Shown here one piece after another: positions 28,436 through 37,564 of a DNA stretch of 64,000 nucleotides. Below the pieces are notes generated by a model that saw only the letters and a list, made by a program, of their open reading frames with translations, was not told the DNA's origin and ran no database searches. The number at the start of each line of letters is the position of its first letter. Position 1 is the first letter of the stretch. This DNA comes from Pararhizobium sp. IMCC21322 (GTDB lineage: Bacteria > Pseudomonadota > Alphaproteobacteria > Rhizobiales > GCA-2746425). The translations under genes were made by a program, and so were the position numbers. Location: NCBI RefSeq assembly GCF_030758295.1, contig NZ_CP132335.1, forward strand, positions 3,572,412-3,636,411, in the 5' to 3' direction.

Positions 28436-29272
28436 TCAGTAGAAGCTGGCTTGAAAATTTGTTGCTGTAAGCGAAACATGCGCGTCAAGCGGGGGGCGCA
28501 ATTCAAAAGCTTTGGGCGCGCGTGAAAAATTCCACAGGCGAAGCAAACACCATTCAGTTCGCCGTTCCTCAGCCACAGCAAGCTCGTTGCGCGAGATATG
28601 GAACGGCGTTCGCTCCCACCCTTTGGTGGTCTTCACTTCGATCAGCCGTTGCTTTCCAGCCGCAGTGAAACTGGCAATATCGTACCCGGCACCATCGCCA
28701 TCCTCTTGCGAGACCCACCGGACCTTACGTGCAAGATCTTGCCGCCCGGTTGCAGTGAGAACGGAACGTTCGTGCAGCAAAACGCGTTCTTCGCCTGCCT
28801 TGCCAAGGGCACGGTTGCGTTGGTCTCGCGCTGCCACGTCGAACTTACGTGCAATGTGAAGCATCTGTTCAAGTTCGTCCGGCGGTGGCTGATTGGTTAA
28901 AGTTGGCGCAGGTCCGACCCAAAGTTGAGCTTCATCAGCCATACCGTCCAAGGTCTGAGAAAGGAACGTTCGACTGCTCCATTCAGAGTTCAGCAACAAC
29001 CAGCGCGCCACGGCATCGACAAGGCGGATTTGAAAGTTAAAGGCCGGTTTATAACCTGTGATCCAGTCCTCGCCGAGCCCCTTGAGCACAGCACTGATGT
29101 TTTGGTGCTTAAACTCGACTGCCCCTTCCGAACGGTTGTTCAAGAGCGGTAAAAGTCGCCTTCTATGTGCCGTTTTGTTATAAGACCGGCCAGCAATATC
29201 ATCGGCCAGCATGGCGAAATAGTCCGCGATGATCAGATCGTTCTCAGTATCTGTCCACACCTGGTTGGTCAT
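28436..29272 (-). CDS. DUF3883 domain protein, PD-(D/E)XK nuclease-like
   Basis: The 278-residue protein has two parts. The N-terminal 125 residues (WTDTENDLIIADYFAML, RSEGAVEFKHQNISAVL, GYKPAFNFQ) form a conserved domain often found with DUF3883. The C-terminal DUF3883 domain (about 150-270) shows the nuclease-like core: Glu161 in GKAGEERV, GDGAGYDI with Asp198, and IEVK (Glu212, Lys214), then PFHISRNEL. DUF3883 proteins are common in defence and restriction contexts. Its ATG overlaps the helicase stop (TGA at 29269-29271), so the two are translationally coupled and likely act together on DNA. Nuclease activity is inferred from the motif. Confidence 0.8.
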   Translation of the reverse strand: MTNQVWTDTENDLIIADYFAMLADDIAGRSYNKTAHRRRLLPLLNNRSEGAVEFKHQNISAVLKGLGEDWITGYKPAFNFQIRLVDAVARWLLLNSEWSSRTFLSQTLDGMADEAQLWVGPAPTLTNQPPPDELEQMLHIARKFDVAARDQRNRALGKAGEERVLLHERSVLTATGRQDLARKVRWVSQEDGDGAGYDIASFTAAGKQRLIEVKTTKGWERTPFHISRNELAVAEERRTEWCLLRLWNFSRAPKAFELRPPLDAHVSLTATNFQASFY

Positions 29273-32200
29273 TGCGAAAGGCTATGGGAAAGTTCGGCTG
29301 TTGTCACCAAGGGTATCGTTCGTTCGCTGAATCTATTTCTGATGTTTGTCTCGTGCCATTTTAATGTCTGATATGCAGTCTTCAAAAGCTTCGCTTTGCC
29401 ATTACAATCCGGGAAGCGGATGCACCCGAGGAAGGGTCCATACTTGCCCCGGCGCTCCACAAGCCAGCCATCCTCACAGCTCGGGCAGCCTTGGTGCGAT
29501 GCACCGCATTCCGAGCATGCCATCACACTGCGCGCGCTCTTAGGGAGCGGTAGCCCGACACCGCAGACCGAACATGCCGACATTCGATTTCCACACAGCT
29601 TCACATGTTCGCAGCGATACCAGCCTGGCCCGCCCTGCCCGGGCATATAGAGTAGGCGCCCCCCGCATTGCAGGCAGGCGTGCGTGCGTTCAGCAGCCTC
29701 ACGTGGACTGGCAAGGTCGTAATCCGGGTCATCCATCAGTTCCGTGACGAAAGCCGATGGCCGCGCCTCTGAAGCTAAGATGGTCACCGTCTGTCGGGCA
29801 CGTGTCATTGCGACATACATCACCCGGCGCTCTTCCGCATTGGCGAACGGCTCAGCTTCAGGCGAGACAAGGCTTAGCAGCGGGTCGTCCACGATCATCG
29901 AGGGAAAACCCATGCGCGCGTTGTCGACCCCCAAGATGATCACATGATCGGCCTCAAGGCCTTTCGAAGCATGGATGGTTTTAAAACCAATCGAAATCGC
30001 CGGGTGCCGCTGTCGCAGACGTTTGAGATCAGGTTCGTTGAACCTGTACCGCCCAAGCAGCAGCACAGATGGTTTTTGATCGCCCACACTCCCTCTTCCC
30101 GCCAGAGATGCGAGGGTTTGGTCCAGTGTGCTTTCGGCACTGTCACGGCGGGTCCACGCAATCTGGATAGCCGGCTGGTCCGTTTCGCCAGCTGGAACCA
30201 CTGTCTTTTTGATTTGGGCCGGGTTGCGCAGAACGAAGCGTCGGGCAGCGAGCGCAATCTTGTCTACGGATCTGAATGTGCGGCCAAGATTGACGCTTCG
30301 GTGGACACCGGACGCACCGGCGTAGTGTCCCCCAAATTCATGTCCGAAATTTCGCATGATGTGAATGTCGGAACCCGCAAACCGATAGATCGACTGCCAG
30401 TCGTCCCCAACCGCGAAGACCTTCGCATCCGATTGCTGGTTCTTGAGCGCCCGGATGAGGCGCGCGCGACCGGTCGAGATATCTTGGAATTCGTCGACGA
30501 GGATGTGGCGAAACGGGCTCTCGTATCGACCGCTTTCCACGTGCGACGTCGCCCGATTGACCATATCCTCGAAATCGATGCGATCACCTAGACGCGTCTG
30601 ATATTCGCGGAATACCGCAGTAAAAATCTTGAGGAAGGCATCTGCCCTCTTCCCCAGCTTAAGAGAGGTCGCTTTTCTGGAGCAATCATCGACCTGATAG
30701 CCGCCATTCTTGAAATGGCGAAGGAAGGTGCCAAGCAGAGATGTGAAACTGTCAACAACCCCGATCTGCGTGACCTGATCATATATCTCTAAGTCCGACA
30801 TCGGTCGTAACTCTATGTGGGGTGCAAGTTTCTCGGCCAGGGCATCAAGAAGCCGACCCTCTTCGCGCTCCCAGCTATAGGTTTCGACCAAAATCGTCTC
30901 ATGCTCGGCGTGCACCTTTCGCTTCCAATCCATGCCCGCCAGATATTCATTGCGCTCAATGAACGGAGCGGTGGTTAGCCGTTCTGTACCATCCGCCTCC
31001 CGCGTCTTTCGCACCCCGAAATGCTCGATGTAAACACCGCTCTCTATCAGGCGGAAATCTGGGGTGTAGACGCGACGTCCGGTTCCGGTCAGCTTGTGCT
31101 CATAGGTCGGTTCGTATTCGTAGGCGATGCCATTCCGGTACAACCAGTTCGCTATGAGGAGTTCCTCAAAACTGCTGACCGTTTCCCCTTTCAGCGTCCG
31201 AAGATTGCGGCTTTCGACTTCGGAATACCATTCGTGAGCGGACTTGTAGTCCCAGGGTGATGAGAAGTCGTCGAAGAAGCCTGCGAACCAGCCGATCACA
31301 ATCTCTGCCACGTCGCCCATGCGACTAACGATGTATCGCAGTATGTCGCGGATCAGGGACAGGAAGGCTTTGTCGTCCGTTGCCGTTTGCGCAAGCGCGG
31401 GCTTCTCACCTTCAACGTCACCTATGATCTCGTAGGCCAGCGCATGAAACGTGCGCGTGGCGATAGGCACGCCGCAGCAGGCCTCGATCCGCTCGGACAT
31501 CTCGGTCGCGGCGTCCCGCGCGAAGGCCAGCAGGAGCAGCTCTCCGGGAGTTCTTATTCCGGCCTTGATCAGGTAGGCGGCTTTCGCGGTGATGACACTG
31601 GTCTTGCCTGAGCCAGCGCCTGCCAGAACCAGCGTAGCGTCTTCGTCGACAACCACGGACAGGCGTTGTTCAGGCGTCAATGGGTTGGATTCAACTGTGT
31701 CGAAGAGCTCTTTCCATCGGTCGAGTTGCGTGCCGACGAAGCGCTCAATCGCGGCTTCGCGGGTACCCACTGGATCAGCGCCGAACGAAATGATCGGGGC
31801 AATTCGGCTCATCGTATCGGCACCTACAGCCGCAGCGGGGAGTTTCGACAAGACCCGCTCAGTCAGTTCCGCGGCCTCTCTTGCCAACGGATCGACGTAG
31901 GATGCTGACGGGTATTGTTCGGGGGCGTGCAGTGCGTCCAGGAATTGAAGAAGACGCAGGATGGACCCTTCCTCTCTGGCATATGCCTCAAGGTTGAACC
32001 TCGACCAAGCCTTGCCAACTGCTGCGGCAAAGTCATTCGCGGCTGCACCGTATACGGCCGGGAGCACCACCTGCGCGCCACCATTCAGATCGAGTGCGAG
32101 AGACGACGAAAGCATCCCGCGTTTCGTGGTGGGCTTGGCGGCGATTTCTTCAAAGTCGACCCAGCTTCGCCTGCCGCCATGAGCAGCAATGCCCGTGTCT

Positions 32201-32325
32201 TGAAGGCTCAGCATACGCGGAAGCCGACGTAGCGGGTCTCTGAGGAACCCAAGCATAGGTCGCGAAATGAGGTCCATTGACTGTGCTTTATTACGTTTCC
32301 CTGAAGTGTAGCTGTTATGCCTCAT
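29269..32325 (-). CDS. UvrD/helicase IV-like helicase with nuclease-like insert and zinc fingers
   Basis: This 1,018-residue superfamily 1 helicase has a unique N-terminal region (1-220), Walker A GAGSGKT (236-242), Walker B DEFQD (611-615), the GDDWQSIYRFAGSD motif, motif VI VMYVAMTRAR and a conserved TIHASKGLEAD motif. An insertion around 400-470 has YTPDFRL (Asp423) and YIEHFG, resembling the PD-(D/E)XK-like insert of helicase IV-type proteins. The C-terminus holds several CxxC pairs, including a topoisomerase-type C4 zinc finger (CPSCEDGWLVERR...CIRFPDC). The start at 32325 has AAGGG 8 nt upstream. It overlaps the DUF3883 gene and lies 11 bp downstream of the LysR gene. Likely roles are DNA repair or anti-phage defence. 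Confidence 0.88.
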   Translation of the reverse strand: MRHNSYTSGKRNKAQSMDLISRPMLGFLRDPLRRLPRMLSLQDTGIAAHGGRRSWVDFEEIAAKPTTKRGMLSSSLALDLNGGAQVVLPAVYGAAANDFAAAVGKAWSRFNLEAYAREEGSILRLLQFLDALHAPEQYPSASYVDPLAREAAELTERVLSKLPAAAVGADTMSRIAPIISFGADPVGTREAAIERFVGTQLDRWKELFDTVESNPLTPEQRLSVVVDEDATLVLAGAGSGKTSVITAKAAYLIKAGIRTPGELLLLAFARDAATEMSERIEACCGVPIATRTFHALAYEIIGDVEGEKPALAQTATDDKAFLSLIRDILRYIVSRMGDVAEIVIGWFAGFFDDFSSPWDYKSAHEWYSEVESRNLRTLKGETVSSFEELLIANWLYRNGIAYEYEPTYEHKLTGTGRRVYTPDFRLIESGVYIEHFGVRKTREADGTERLTTAPFIERNEYLAGMDWKRKVHAEHETILVETYSWEREEGRLLDALAEKLAPHIELRPMSDLEIYDQVTQIGVVDSFTSLLGTFLRHFKNGGYQVDDCSRKATSLKLGKRADAFLKIFTAVFREYQTRLGDRIDFEDMVNRATSHVESGRYESPFRHILVDEFQDISTGRARLIRALKNQQSDAKVFAVGDDWQSIYRFAGSDIHIMRNFGHEFGGHYAGASGVHRSVNLGRTFRSVDKIALAARRFVLRNPAQIKKTVVPAGETDQPAIQIAWTRRDSAESTLDQTLASLAGRGSVGDQKPSVLLLGRYRFNEPDLKRLRQRHPAISIGFKTIHASKGLEADHVIILGVDNARMGFPSMIVDDPLLSLVSPEAEPFANAEERRVMYVAMTRARQTVTILASEARPSAFVTELMDDPDYDLASPREAAERTHACLQCGGRLLYMPGQGGPGWYRCEHVKLCGNRMSACSVCGVGLPLPKSARSVMACSECGASHQGCPSCEDGWLVERRGKYGPFLGCIRFPDCNGKAKLLKTAYQTLKWHETNIRNRFSERTIPLVTTAELSHSLSQ

Positions 32326-32336
32326 CGCCCGGGCCC

Positions 32337-33266
32337 TTATGAGATGTAAGCGACTTTGCGAATAATCTCTTTACTTTCTATGGCGAAAGCCTCGGTCACC
32401 AAATTCAGCTGATCACCCATAATTTTTTCATCGGCAGCAAATAATCCCCAGCTATAAGGGATGGGTTGGGCGATGGGCCGGATGGAAACGCCTGAAATCG
32501 GCACACCAAATGCTGTGACCGGATCACAGATACCTATTCCCAATCCGGCACGCGCGGCCATGGCCGCGTTGAGAGAAGAATTCGTAACAAACTCAGACGC
32601 CGGTTTCACGTTGTGATCATCCAGGGACCGGTTTATGGCACGTCGAATCCGGTAACTATTGCCAACCGTTGCCAGCCGTTCATTGGCAAAAACTGTCATG
32701 GACAGCGGTTCCGGGATGTCGTGGGGGCCACCCTCTTGAACCAGAGCGACCAAACTTGACTCAAATCGCTCCAGGCACTCCAGACTCTCATGTTCCAGCG
32801 GAAATGCAGAAAAGCCAAGATCGGCTGTCCGTTGTCGAAGAGCATGAACAACCCGTTCAGCGCTGGTCGTTTCAACATGGATGAAATCAGGCAGAACATT
32901 CTTGATCCGGGAAAGGATGGAGGCAACCAGCCCTGCTGACATGGTCGGTGTGGCTACAATGTCGATTGCTGCAATTCTGCCATCCCGTATGGCATGAGCG
33001 CGATTGGTAAGATGTGTGAGATTGGCAATAACACGCCTGGATTCTTCAAAAAAAACCATTCCCTTCTCAGTGGGTGATATCTTCGGTCCGTTGCGTTCAA
33101 ACAGATCGAAGCCAACCCGTTTCTCCAGATCCCGGATCATCCGGGTTACGGCTGGTTGGCTGATTTGAAGCATTTGCGCCGCTCCCGTCATCGAGCCACA
33201 ACTCACGACAGCTGTGAAGGCTTCCAGCGTACGTATATCCGGGCGTTCATTATTCTTTATTGACAT
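32337..33266 (-). CDS. LysR-family transcriptional regulator
   Basis: The 309-residue protein has the LysR winged HTH near the N-terminus (TLEAFTAVVSCGSMTGAAQMLQ, then ISQPAVTRMIRDLEKRVGFDLFER) and a type 2 periplasmic-binding-like effector domain. ATG 33266 was chosen because it places the HTH at the usual distance; upstream in-frame starts would add a non-homologous leader. It is divergent from the MFS-monooxygenase-opine dehydrogenase operon, the usual arrangement for a LysR regulator of that operon. It is also only 11 bp upstream of the helicase gene on the same strand, with no obvious terminator between, so it could be co-transcribed with the helicase-nuclease pair. Confidence 0.85.
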   Translation of the reverse strand: MSIKNNERPDIRTLEAFTAVVSCGSMTGAAQMLQISQPAVTRMIRDLEKRVGFDLFERNGPKISPTEKGMVFFEESRRVIANLTHLTNRAHAIRDGRIAAIDIVATPTMSAGLVASILSRIKNVLPDFIHVETTSAERVVHALRQRTADLGFSAFPLEHESLECLERFESSLVALVQEGGPHDIPEPLSMTVFANERLATVGNSYRIRRAINRSLDDHNVKPASEFVTNSSLNAAMAARAGLGIGICDPVTAFGVPISGVSIRPIAQPIPYSWGLFAADEKIMGDQLNLVTEAFAIESKEIIRKVAYIS

Positions 33267-33310
33267 ATTTGCGAAGCCAAAATTACAATGAGTCATTCTG
33301 AAGGCGATAG

Positions 33311-33327
33311 TATACGTAAAACGTATA
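33311..33327. promoter_or_regulatory. Candidate LysR operator (T-N11-A palindrome)
   Basis: TATACGT-AAA-ACGTATA is a perfect inverted repeat with a 3-bp centre and contains the T-N11-A pattern known for LysR-type binding sites. It lies 45 bp upstream of the LysR start, within the 374-bp divergent gap up to the MFS gene at 33641. No other gene is seen in that gap. Autoregulation and control of the divergent operon are the expected functions; this is inference. Confidence 0.5.
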
Positions 33328-33640
33328 GCTGACCAAGAGACCATTGATAAGGGGTAAGGACTGTGTCGATCCAGAACGCAATTGGCACAAAAAAGCACAA
33401 GCAGCAGGCCCGCCAGACAAACCGTCTGTATGCAGCATTGCCGCGTGTTCCGGAATCCAACCATCTGGTGAGTGCAGAAAACACCCCAATATCAGAGTGC
33501 TCGCCGCATAATTTTTGGTACAAAACTGGTGTCATTGATTGTGTATTGGCCAAGTTGAGTGTCATCCTAAACAGCCATTCAAGCTTTGAATTTCTGAAAT
33601 CGGAAACATCTCACGCTCGGTTGACATCGACTGGCGATCG

Positions 33641-34990
33641 GTGTCGGGCGCTTTGACCGGCCCCCTCGCAAATCAGACATTTCGCCGTTTATTTGCGGCG
33701 CAAATTTGCTCACTGCTGGGCGTCGGGTTGCTGACAGTTGCACTTTCTTTATTGGCTTTCCGTATCGGTGGCACCACCACAGGCGGCCAGGTGCTTGGGT
33801 TCGTACTGGCGTTAAAAATGGTTGCCTATGTATTTCTGGCACCGTTGGCAGAAACATTATCAGCCGGAATACCCCGAAAACGTGTCATGGTTTCTCTTGA
33901 TTTCGGCAGAATGCTATTGCTGTTGCCAATGGCCTTTGCCACCGAGGTCTGGCAAATGGTAGCGCTGACCTTTGCGTTTTTTGCATTGTCAGCAGGCTTT
34001 ACGCCGCTGTTTCAATCCGTGATCCCTGAAGTGCTGCCAGAGGAAAATGACTACACTCAGGCGCTTTCCTGGTCACGCATAGCCTATACTCTGGAAGCTG
34101 TTCTAAGTCCCGTCATCGCTGCAGTTCTGCTGAATGTGGTTACCGGTGAAGCACTATTCTATGCAGCTGCGCTCGCGTTTATGGGATCGGTTTTGGCACT
34201 GGTCTGGGCAAAGATACCCAAAGTCATTTTCGCCAGCCGTAAGGGAACGCTTCTGAAACGGACGGGATACGGACTTTGGGTTCATTGGCACACACCAAGG
34301 TTGCGCGGACTGGTCCTTCTCAAATTTGCACTGTCGGTTGCAATGGCCTGGGTGCTGGTCAATTCCGTCGTCTATGCCGGAGCCCGCTTGGGCGATGCAG
34401 ATAGGTTTTTCCCAATTCTCATGGCATGTTATGGTGCTGGCGCTGTTTTGGGCGCACTCATTGTCCCAAGAATGGTCCGCAAAAGCAGTGAACGCACGAC
34501 AATGTTTATCGGAACGTTTGGGTTCGCGGTTGCAGGCGCGGCATTTGCGCTGTTACCACCGTTGAGCCTGCAGGCATTGGGTGTGATTTGGGTCGTATTT
34601 GGCACAGCTTCGTCTTTGACACTGACCCCTGGAGGACTTGTGATCACCAAATCCGCCACGTCGCGCGATCGGCCAGCCGTGTTTGCAGCGCAATTTTCAT
34701 TGAGCCATGCCGGTTGGATGGTTGCCTATCCGTTGGCGGGATGGCTGGCGGGCTATACCTCACTGGAACTTTCTCTTCTCATATTGTCGATGATGTGTGC
34801 TTCGGTCGCGCTCGCTGCGCTTGTCGTCTGGCCCGCAAATGATCCGCAAGAACGACCACATATCCATCCAGACCTACCCAACAATCACCCTCACCTGATC
34901 ACGGTGCCCGCCATGGGCGCGCAGCACCAACATGTCCATGCATTTCGCATTGACGATTTACACCCGACCTGGGGCCAGGGGTCAGCCTGA
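33641..34990 (+). CDS. MFS transporter with His-rich C-terminal tail (NreB/EntS-like)
   Basis: The 449-residue protein has about 12 hydrophobic segments and the layout of the MFS_3 (EntS/NreB-like) efflux group. The last 35-40 residues are a soluble tail rich in His (HIHPDL, NHPHL, QHQHVHAF) ending in the conserved FRIDDLHPTW motif. A comparable His-rich tail is known in NreB-type nickel exporters, so metal or metal-chelate export is possible. The likely start is GTG 33641, since no ATG is in frame near the N-terminus. It is the first gene of the long operon, 38 bp before the monooxygenase gene. Substrate unknown; export of the opine-like compound handled by the neighbours is the alternative. 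Confidence 0.78.
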   Translation: MSGALTGPLANQTFRRLFAAQICSLLGVGLLTVALSLLAFRIGGTTTGGQVLGFVLALKMVAYVFLAPLAETLSAGIPRKRVMVSLDFGRMLLLLPMAFATEVWQMVALTFAFFALSAGFTPLFQSVIPEVLPEENDYTQALSWSRIAYTLEAVLSPVIAAVLLNVVTGEALFYAAALAFMGSVLALVWAKIPKVIFASRKGTLLKRTGYGLWVHWHTPRLRGLVLLKFALSVAMAWVLVNSVVYAGARLGDADRFFPILMACYGAGAVLGALIVPRMVRKSSERTTMFIGTFGFAVAGAAFALLPPLSLQALGVIWVVFGTASSLTLTPGGLVITKSATSRDRPAVFAAQFSLSHAGWMVAYPLAGWLAGYTSLELSLLILSMMCASVALAALVVWPANDPQERPHIHPDLPNNHPHLITVPAMGAQHQHVHAFRIDDLHPTWGQGSA

Positions 34991-35028
34991 TGCTGAACTT
35001 TTCCCAAATATTCTGTAGGATGGTTTGA

Positions 35029-36501
35029 ATGCAAGATAAGGACCTTTCGCCCATTGATGCCCGTGGCCTGCCTGCTCTTGAAGCACGGATCAAAGAAGAT
35101 CTGGATTTTCTGTGCTATCCGGGCACCAGTTGGGTACCGCAGACGGACGGTGTGACAGATGTCGTCATCATTGGCGGCGGCATGTGCGGGATGGTTGCAT
35201 GGTTGGGGCTTTCCACCGGGGGCATAAAAAACGTTCGTGTACTGGACCGGGCGGCTAAAGGTCTTGAAGGTCCGTGGCTCAACTATGCCCGAATGGAAAC
35301 GCTTCGGTCCCCAAAGGTGCTGACCGGCCCTGCATATGGGCATGGAGCCTTGACATTTCAGGCCTGGTATCGCGCACAATTTGGAACAGAGGCCTGGCAG
35401 AAACTGGACAAAATTCCGCGCGCCATGTGGATGGATTATCTTTCCTGGTACCGTGATACACTTGAGATACCCGTGGAAAATGGCATCTCGGTCGACCATG
35501 TGGAACCAGAAGGCGATGTGTTGCGCCTAACAGTTTCCGGCGCACAGACCGGGACGATCTTGACCCGAAAATTGGTGTTTGCGACAGGTCGCGACGGCAC
35601 AGGCGGTCCGAACATTCCAAAGTTCATTGAAGACTTGCCGCGCCATCTTTGGGCACACAGCGCTGACGAAATTGACTTCCCAGCGCTTCGGGGCAAGCGG
35701 GTTGCAGTCATTGGCGTTGGTGCCTCAGCGGTGGATAACTCGGCGGAAGCCCTGGAACATGGAGCCGCGGAAGTGCGCCATCTGATCCGCCGCAATGAAA
35801 TGCCTACGATCAATAAAATGATGGGCATTGGCAGCTTCGGGTTTACAGCAGGGTTTGCTGATCTGCCTGACGAATGGCGCTGGCGTTTCATGCAATATAG
35901 TTTTTCCACACAGACGCCCTCACCGCGCGGTTCAACGCTACGTGTGAGCCGTCATTCAAATGCTTATTTTCATTTCGGAAAGGCCACCACACGCATTGAA
36001 AAATCCGGTGATGGTGCAATCATCCATTTTGCTGACGGCACGTCTTATGAGGCTGACTTTGTGATCCTGGGCACGGGCTTTGTCATAGACCCTATGGCGC
36101 GAACCGAGTTCGGTGATGTCGCGGGTGAAATCCTTCTTTGGAAAGATGTTTATACACCGCCAGAAGATGAAGAATCGGCAGATTTGGGGCGTTTCCCCTA
36201 TCTGAACTCTGATTTCACCTTCCAGGAGAGACGATCCGGCACGGTACCCTGGCTGAACAATGTCTATTGTTTCAACTACGGGGCATCAGCCAGTCTGGGC
36301 AAGGTAAGTGGTGACATCCCCGGCATCAGTACTGGCGCTGCATGGTTGTCGCGTTCAGTGGCTGCAAAGCTCTATGCTGAGGACGTGCAGACCCACTGGC
36401 AGAGAATGCAGGATTATGATTCCCCTGAATTACTGGGCGACGAATGGGACGCGACTGATTTGGCGGAAAGCGCACAGACCCGGGAAGGACAGATCGCATG
36501 A
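35029..36501 (+). CDS. Flavin-containing monooxygenase-like oxidoreductase
   Basis: The 490-residue protein has two dinucleotide-binding motifs: an FAD site VVIIGGGMCG (45-54) and an NADPH site VAVIGVGASAVD (225-236). This is the arrangement of class B flavin monooxygenases and their lysine/ornithine N-hydroxylase-like relatives. A late LGTGFVIDP motif (FILGTGF-like) supports this. No signal peptide is present, so it is cytoplasmic. Its stop overlaps the start of the next gene by ATGA. In this operon it probably hydroxylates or oxidises an amine or amino-acid-derived substrate. The substrate cannot be told from sequence. Confidence 0.8.
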   Translation: MQDKDLSPIDARGLPALEARIKEDLDFLCYPGTSWVPQTDGVTDVVIIGGGMCGMVAWLGLSTGGIKNVRVLDRAAKGLEGPWLNYARMETLRSPKVLTGPAYGHGALTFQAWYRAQFGTEAWQKLDKIPRAMWMDYLSWYRDTLEIPVENGISVDHVEPEGDVLRLTVSGAQTGTILTRKLVFATGRDGTGGPNIPKFIEDLPRHLWAHSADEIDFPALRGKRVAVIGVGASAVDNSAEALEHGAAEVRHLIRRNEMPTINKMMGIGSFGFTAGFADLPDEWRWRFMQYSFSTQTPSPRGSTLRVSRHSNAYFHFGKATTRIEKSGDGAIIHFADGTSYEADFVILGTGFVIDPMARTEFGDVAGEILLWKDVYTPPEDEESADLGRFPYLNSDFTFQERRSGTVPWLNNVYCFNYGASASLGKVSGDIPGISTGAAWLSRSVAAKLYAEDVQTHWQRMQDYDSPELLGDEWDATDLAESAQTREGQIA

Positions 36502-36980
36502 ACCCCACTGACATGACTATATTAAGTAAGGCTGACCTTCTTCCCGATGGGGATGTTGCGGAAGCTGCGATGAAGCGCGCAAATATCATCAGCCTGTCTC
36601 AGGCCGCTGAGGACGCAGTGTTGCGACCAAAAGATTTTGGGGCTTTTGAACACGATTTGCGTGCTGCTCTGGCCGCGCGTGTTGCCCGCTTGTCTGCAGA
36701 TGACACGCTGGCAGCGCATTATCTTTCCAGTGCTGGTGACAAGGCCATTTTTGCCGATCCTGAAGAAACAGGAAAGACGCATCAATTGGACACAGTGTTG
36801 GCATTTGTCGACAAAGTCGCAAATCATACCAGAGACATTGAAGCTGATGACGTGGCGCAGTTGCAGGCGTCGGGTGTAGCAGATGCGGATATTGTACGTC
36901 TTTGCGAACTTGTAGCCTTCCTTGCCTATCAGGTTCGGGTCATTGCCGGACTACGGCTTCTGCAAAGGAGCGCTGCATGA
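36498..36980 (+). CDS. AhpD-like CMD domain protein (Avi_7170 family)
   Basis: A 160-residue all-helical protein of the carboxymuconolactone decarboxylase/AhpD fold. It resembles the family named after Avi_7170, which regularly precedes an Avi_7169-type alkylhydroperoxidase-domain protein, as here. It lacks a CxxC redox motif, having only one Cys, in the VRLCELVAF helix. It may therefore be a structural partner of the next gene product rather than a peroxidase itself. Both ends overlap neighbours by ATGA, indicating coupled translation. Confidence 0.75.
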   Translation: MNPTDMTILSKADLLPDGDVAEAAMKRANIISLSQAAEDAVLRPKDFGAFEHDLRAALAARVARLSADDTLAAHYLSSAGDKAIFADPEETGKTHQLDTVLAFVDKVANHTRDIEADDVAQLQASGVADADIVRLCELVAFLAYQVRVIAGLRLLQRSAA

Positions 36981-37564
36981 GCCAGGTCATACACAAATTT
37001 ACCCGCAACGTGCCGCATTGGCAGCCCCGTGTTAAGCCGATCAAGCTCGAAGACGCCACCCAGGAGCAACTGGATGCACTTCAGGTTACGCCGTCCAATA
37101 CGAAGGTTTCAGAATATGTGCTGACATTGGCTCACGACGTTGAAAGCCTGACCGTCAGAACGCCCCTGTTTAACGCCATCATGTATGATCCTGGCGGGAT
37201 GTCACGCGCGGAGCGCGAGTTGGGTGCATTGGGCGCGTCGTTGGTCAACCGGTGTGTATATTGTGCAGCTGTGCATGCAGACAGGCATGCAAAACTGCAA
37301 AAGGATACGGCTGTGACCGACCAGCTTTTTGCTTACGGCGACAAGGCTGAATTGAGCCCCAGAGATCAGGCGATCTTTGACTTTTCCCGAAAATCCGCTG
37401 AAGCTCCTCCCGCTGCAGGACCCGAAGATATGGAGGCCTTGCGAAAAGCGGGGCTTTCGAACGAAGAAATTCTTGATCTGATCCTGTCGTCAGCGCTTTT
37501 CGGCTGGGCCAACCGGTTGATGCATGTTCTTGGCGATCCCGTGCGCCAGAAAGGCAACTCATGA
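36977..37564 (+). CDS. AhpD-like peroxidase-related protein (Avi_7169 family)
   Basis: This 195-residue protein has the AhpD active-site motif CVYCAAVHAD (Cys93, Cys96, His100) in a helical carboxymuconolactone decarboxylase fold. In AhpD the cysteine pair reduces peroxides or disulfides. The start at 36977 overlaps the previous stop; a longer frame begins at 36902 but would overlap the preceding gene by 79 bp. It probably detoxifies peroxide made by the flavin enzyme or by oxidation of the transported compound, though a catalytic step in the pathway is also possible. Confidence 0.82.
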   Translation: MSQVIHKFTRNVPHWQPRVKPIKLEDATQEQLDALQVTPSNTKVSEYVLTLAHDVESLTVRTPLFNAIMYDPGGMSRAERELGALGASLVNRCVYCAAVHADRHAKLQKDTAVTDQLFAYGDKAELSPRDQAIFDFSRKSAEAPPAAGPEDMEALRKAGLSNEEILDLILSSALFGWANRLMHVLGDPVRQKGNS

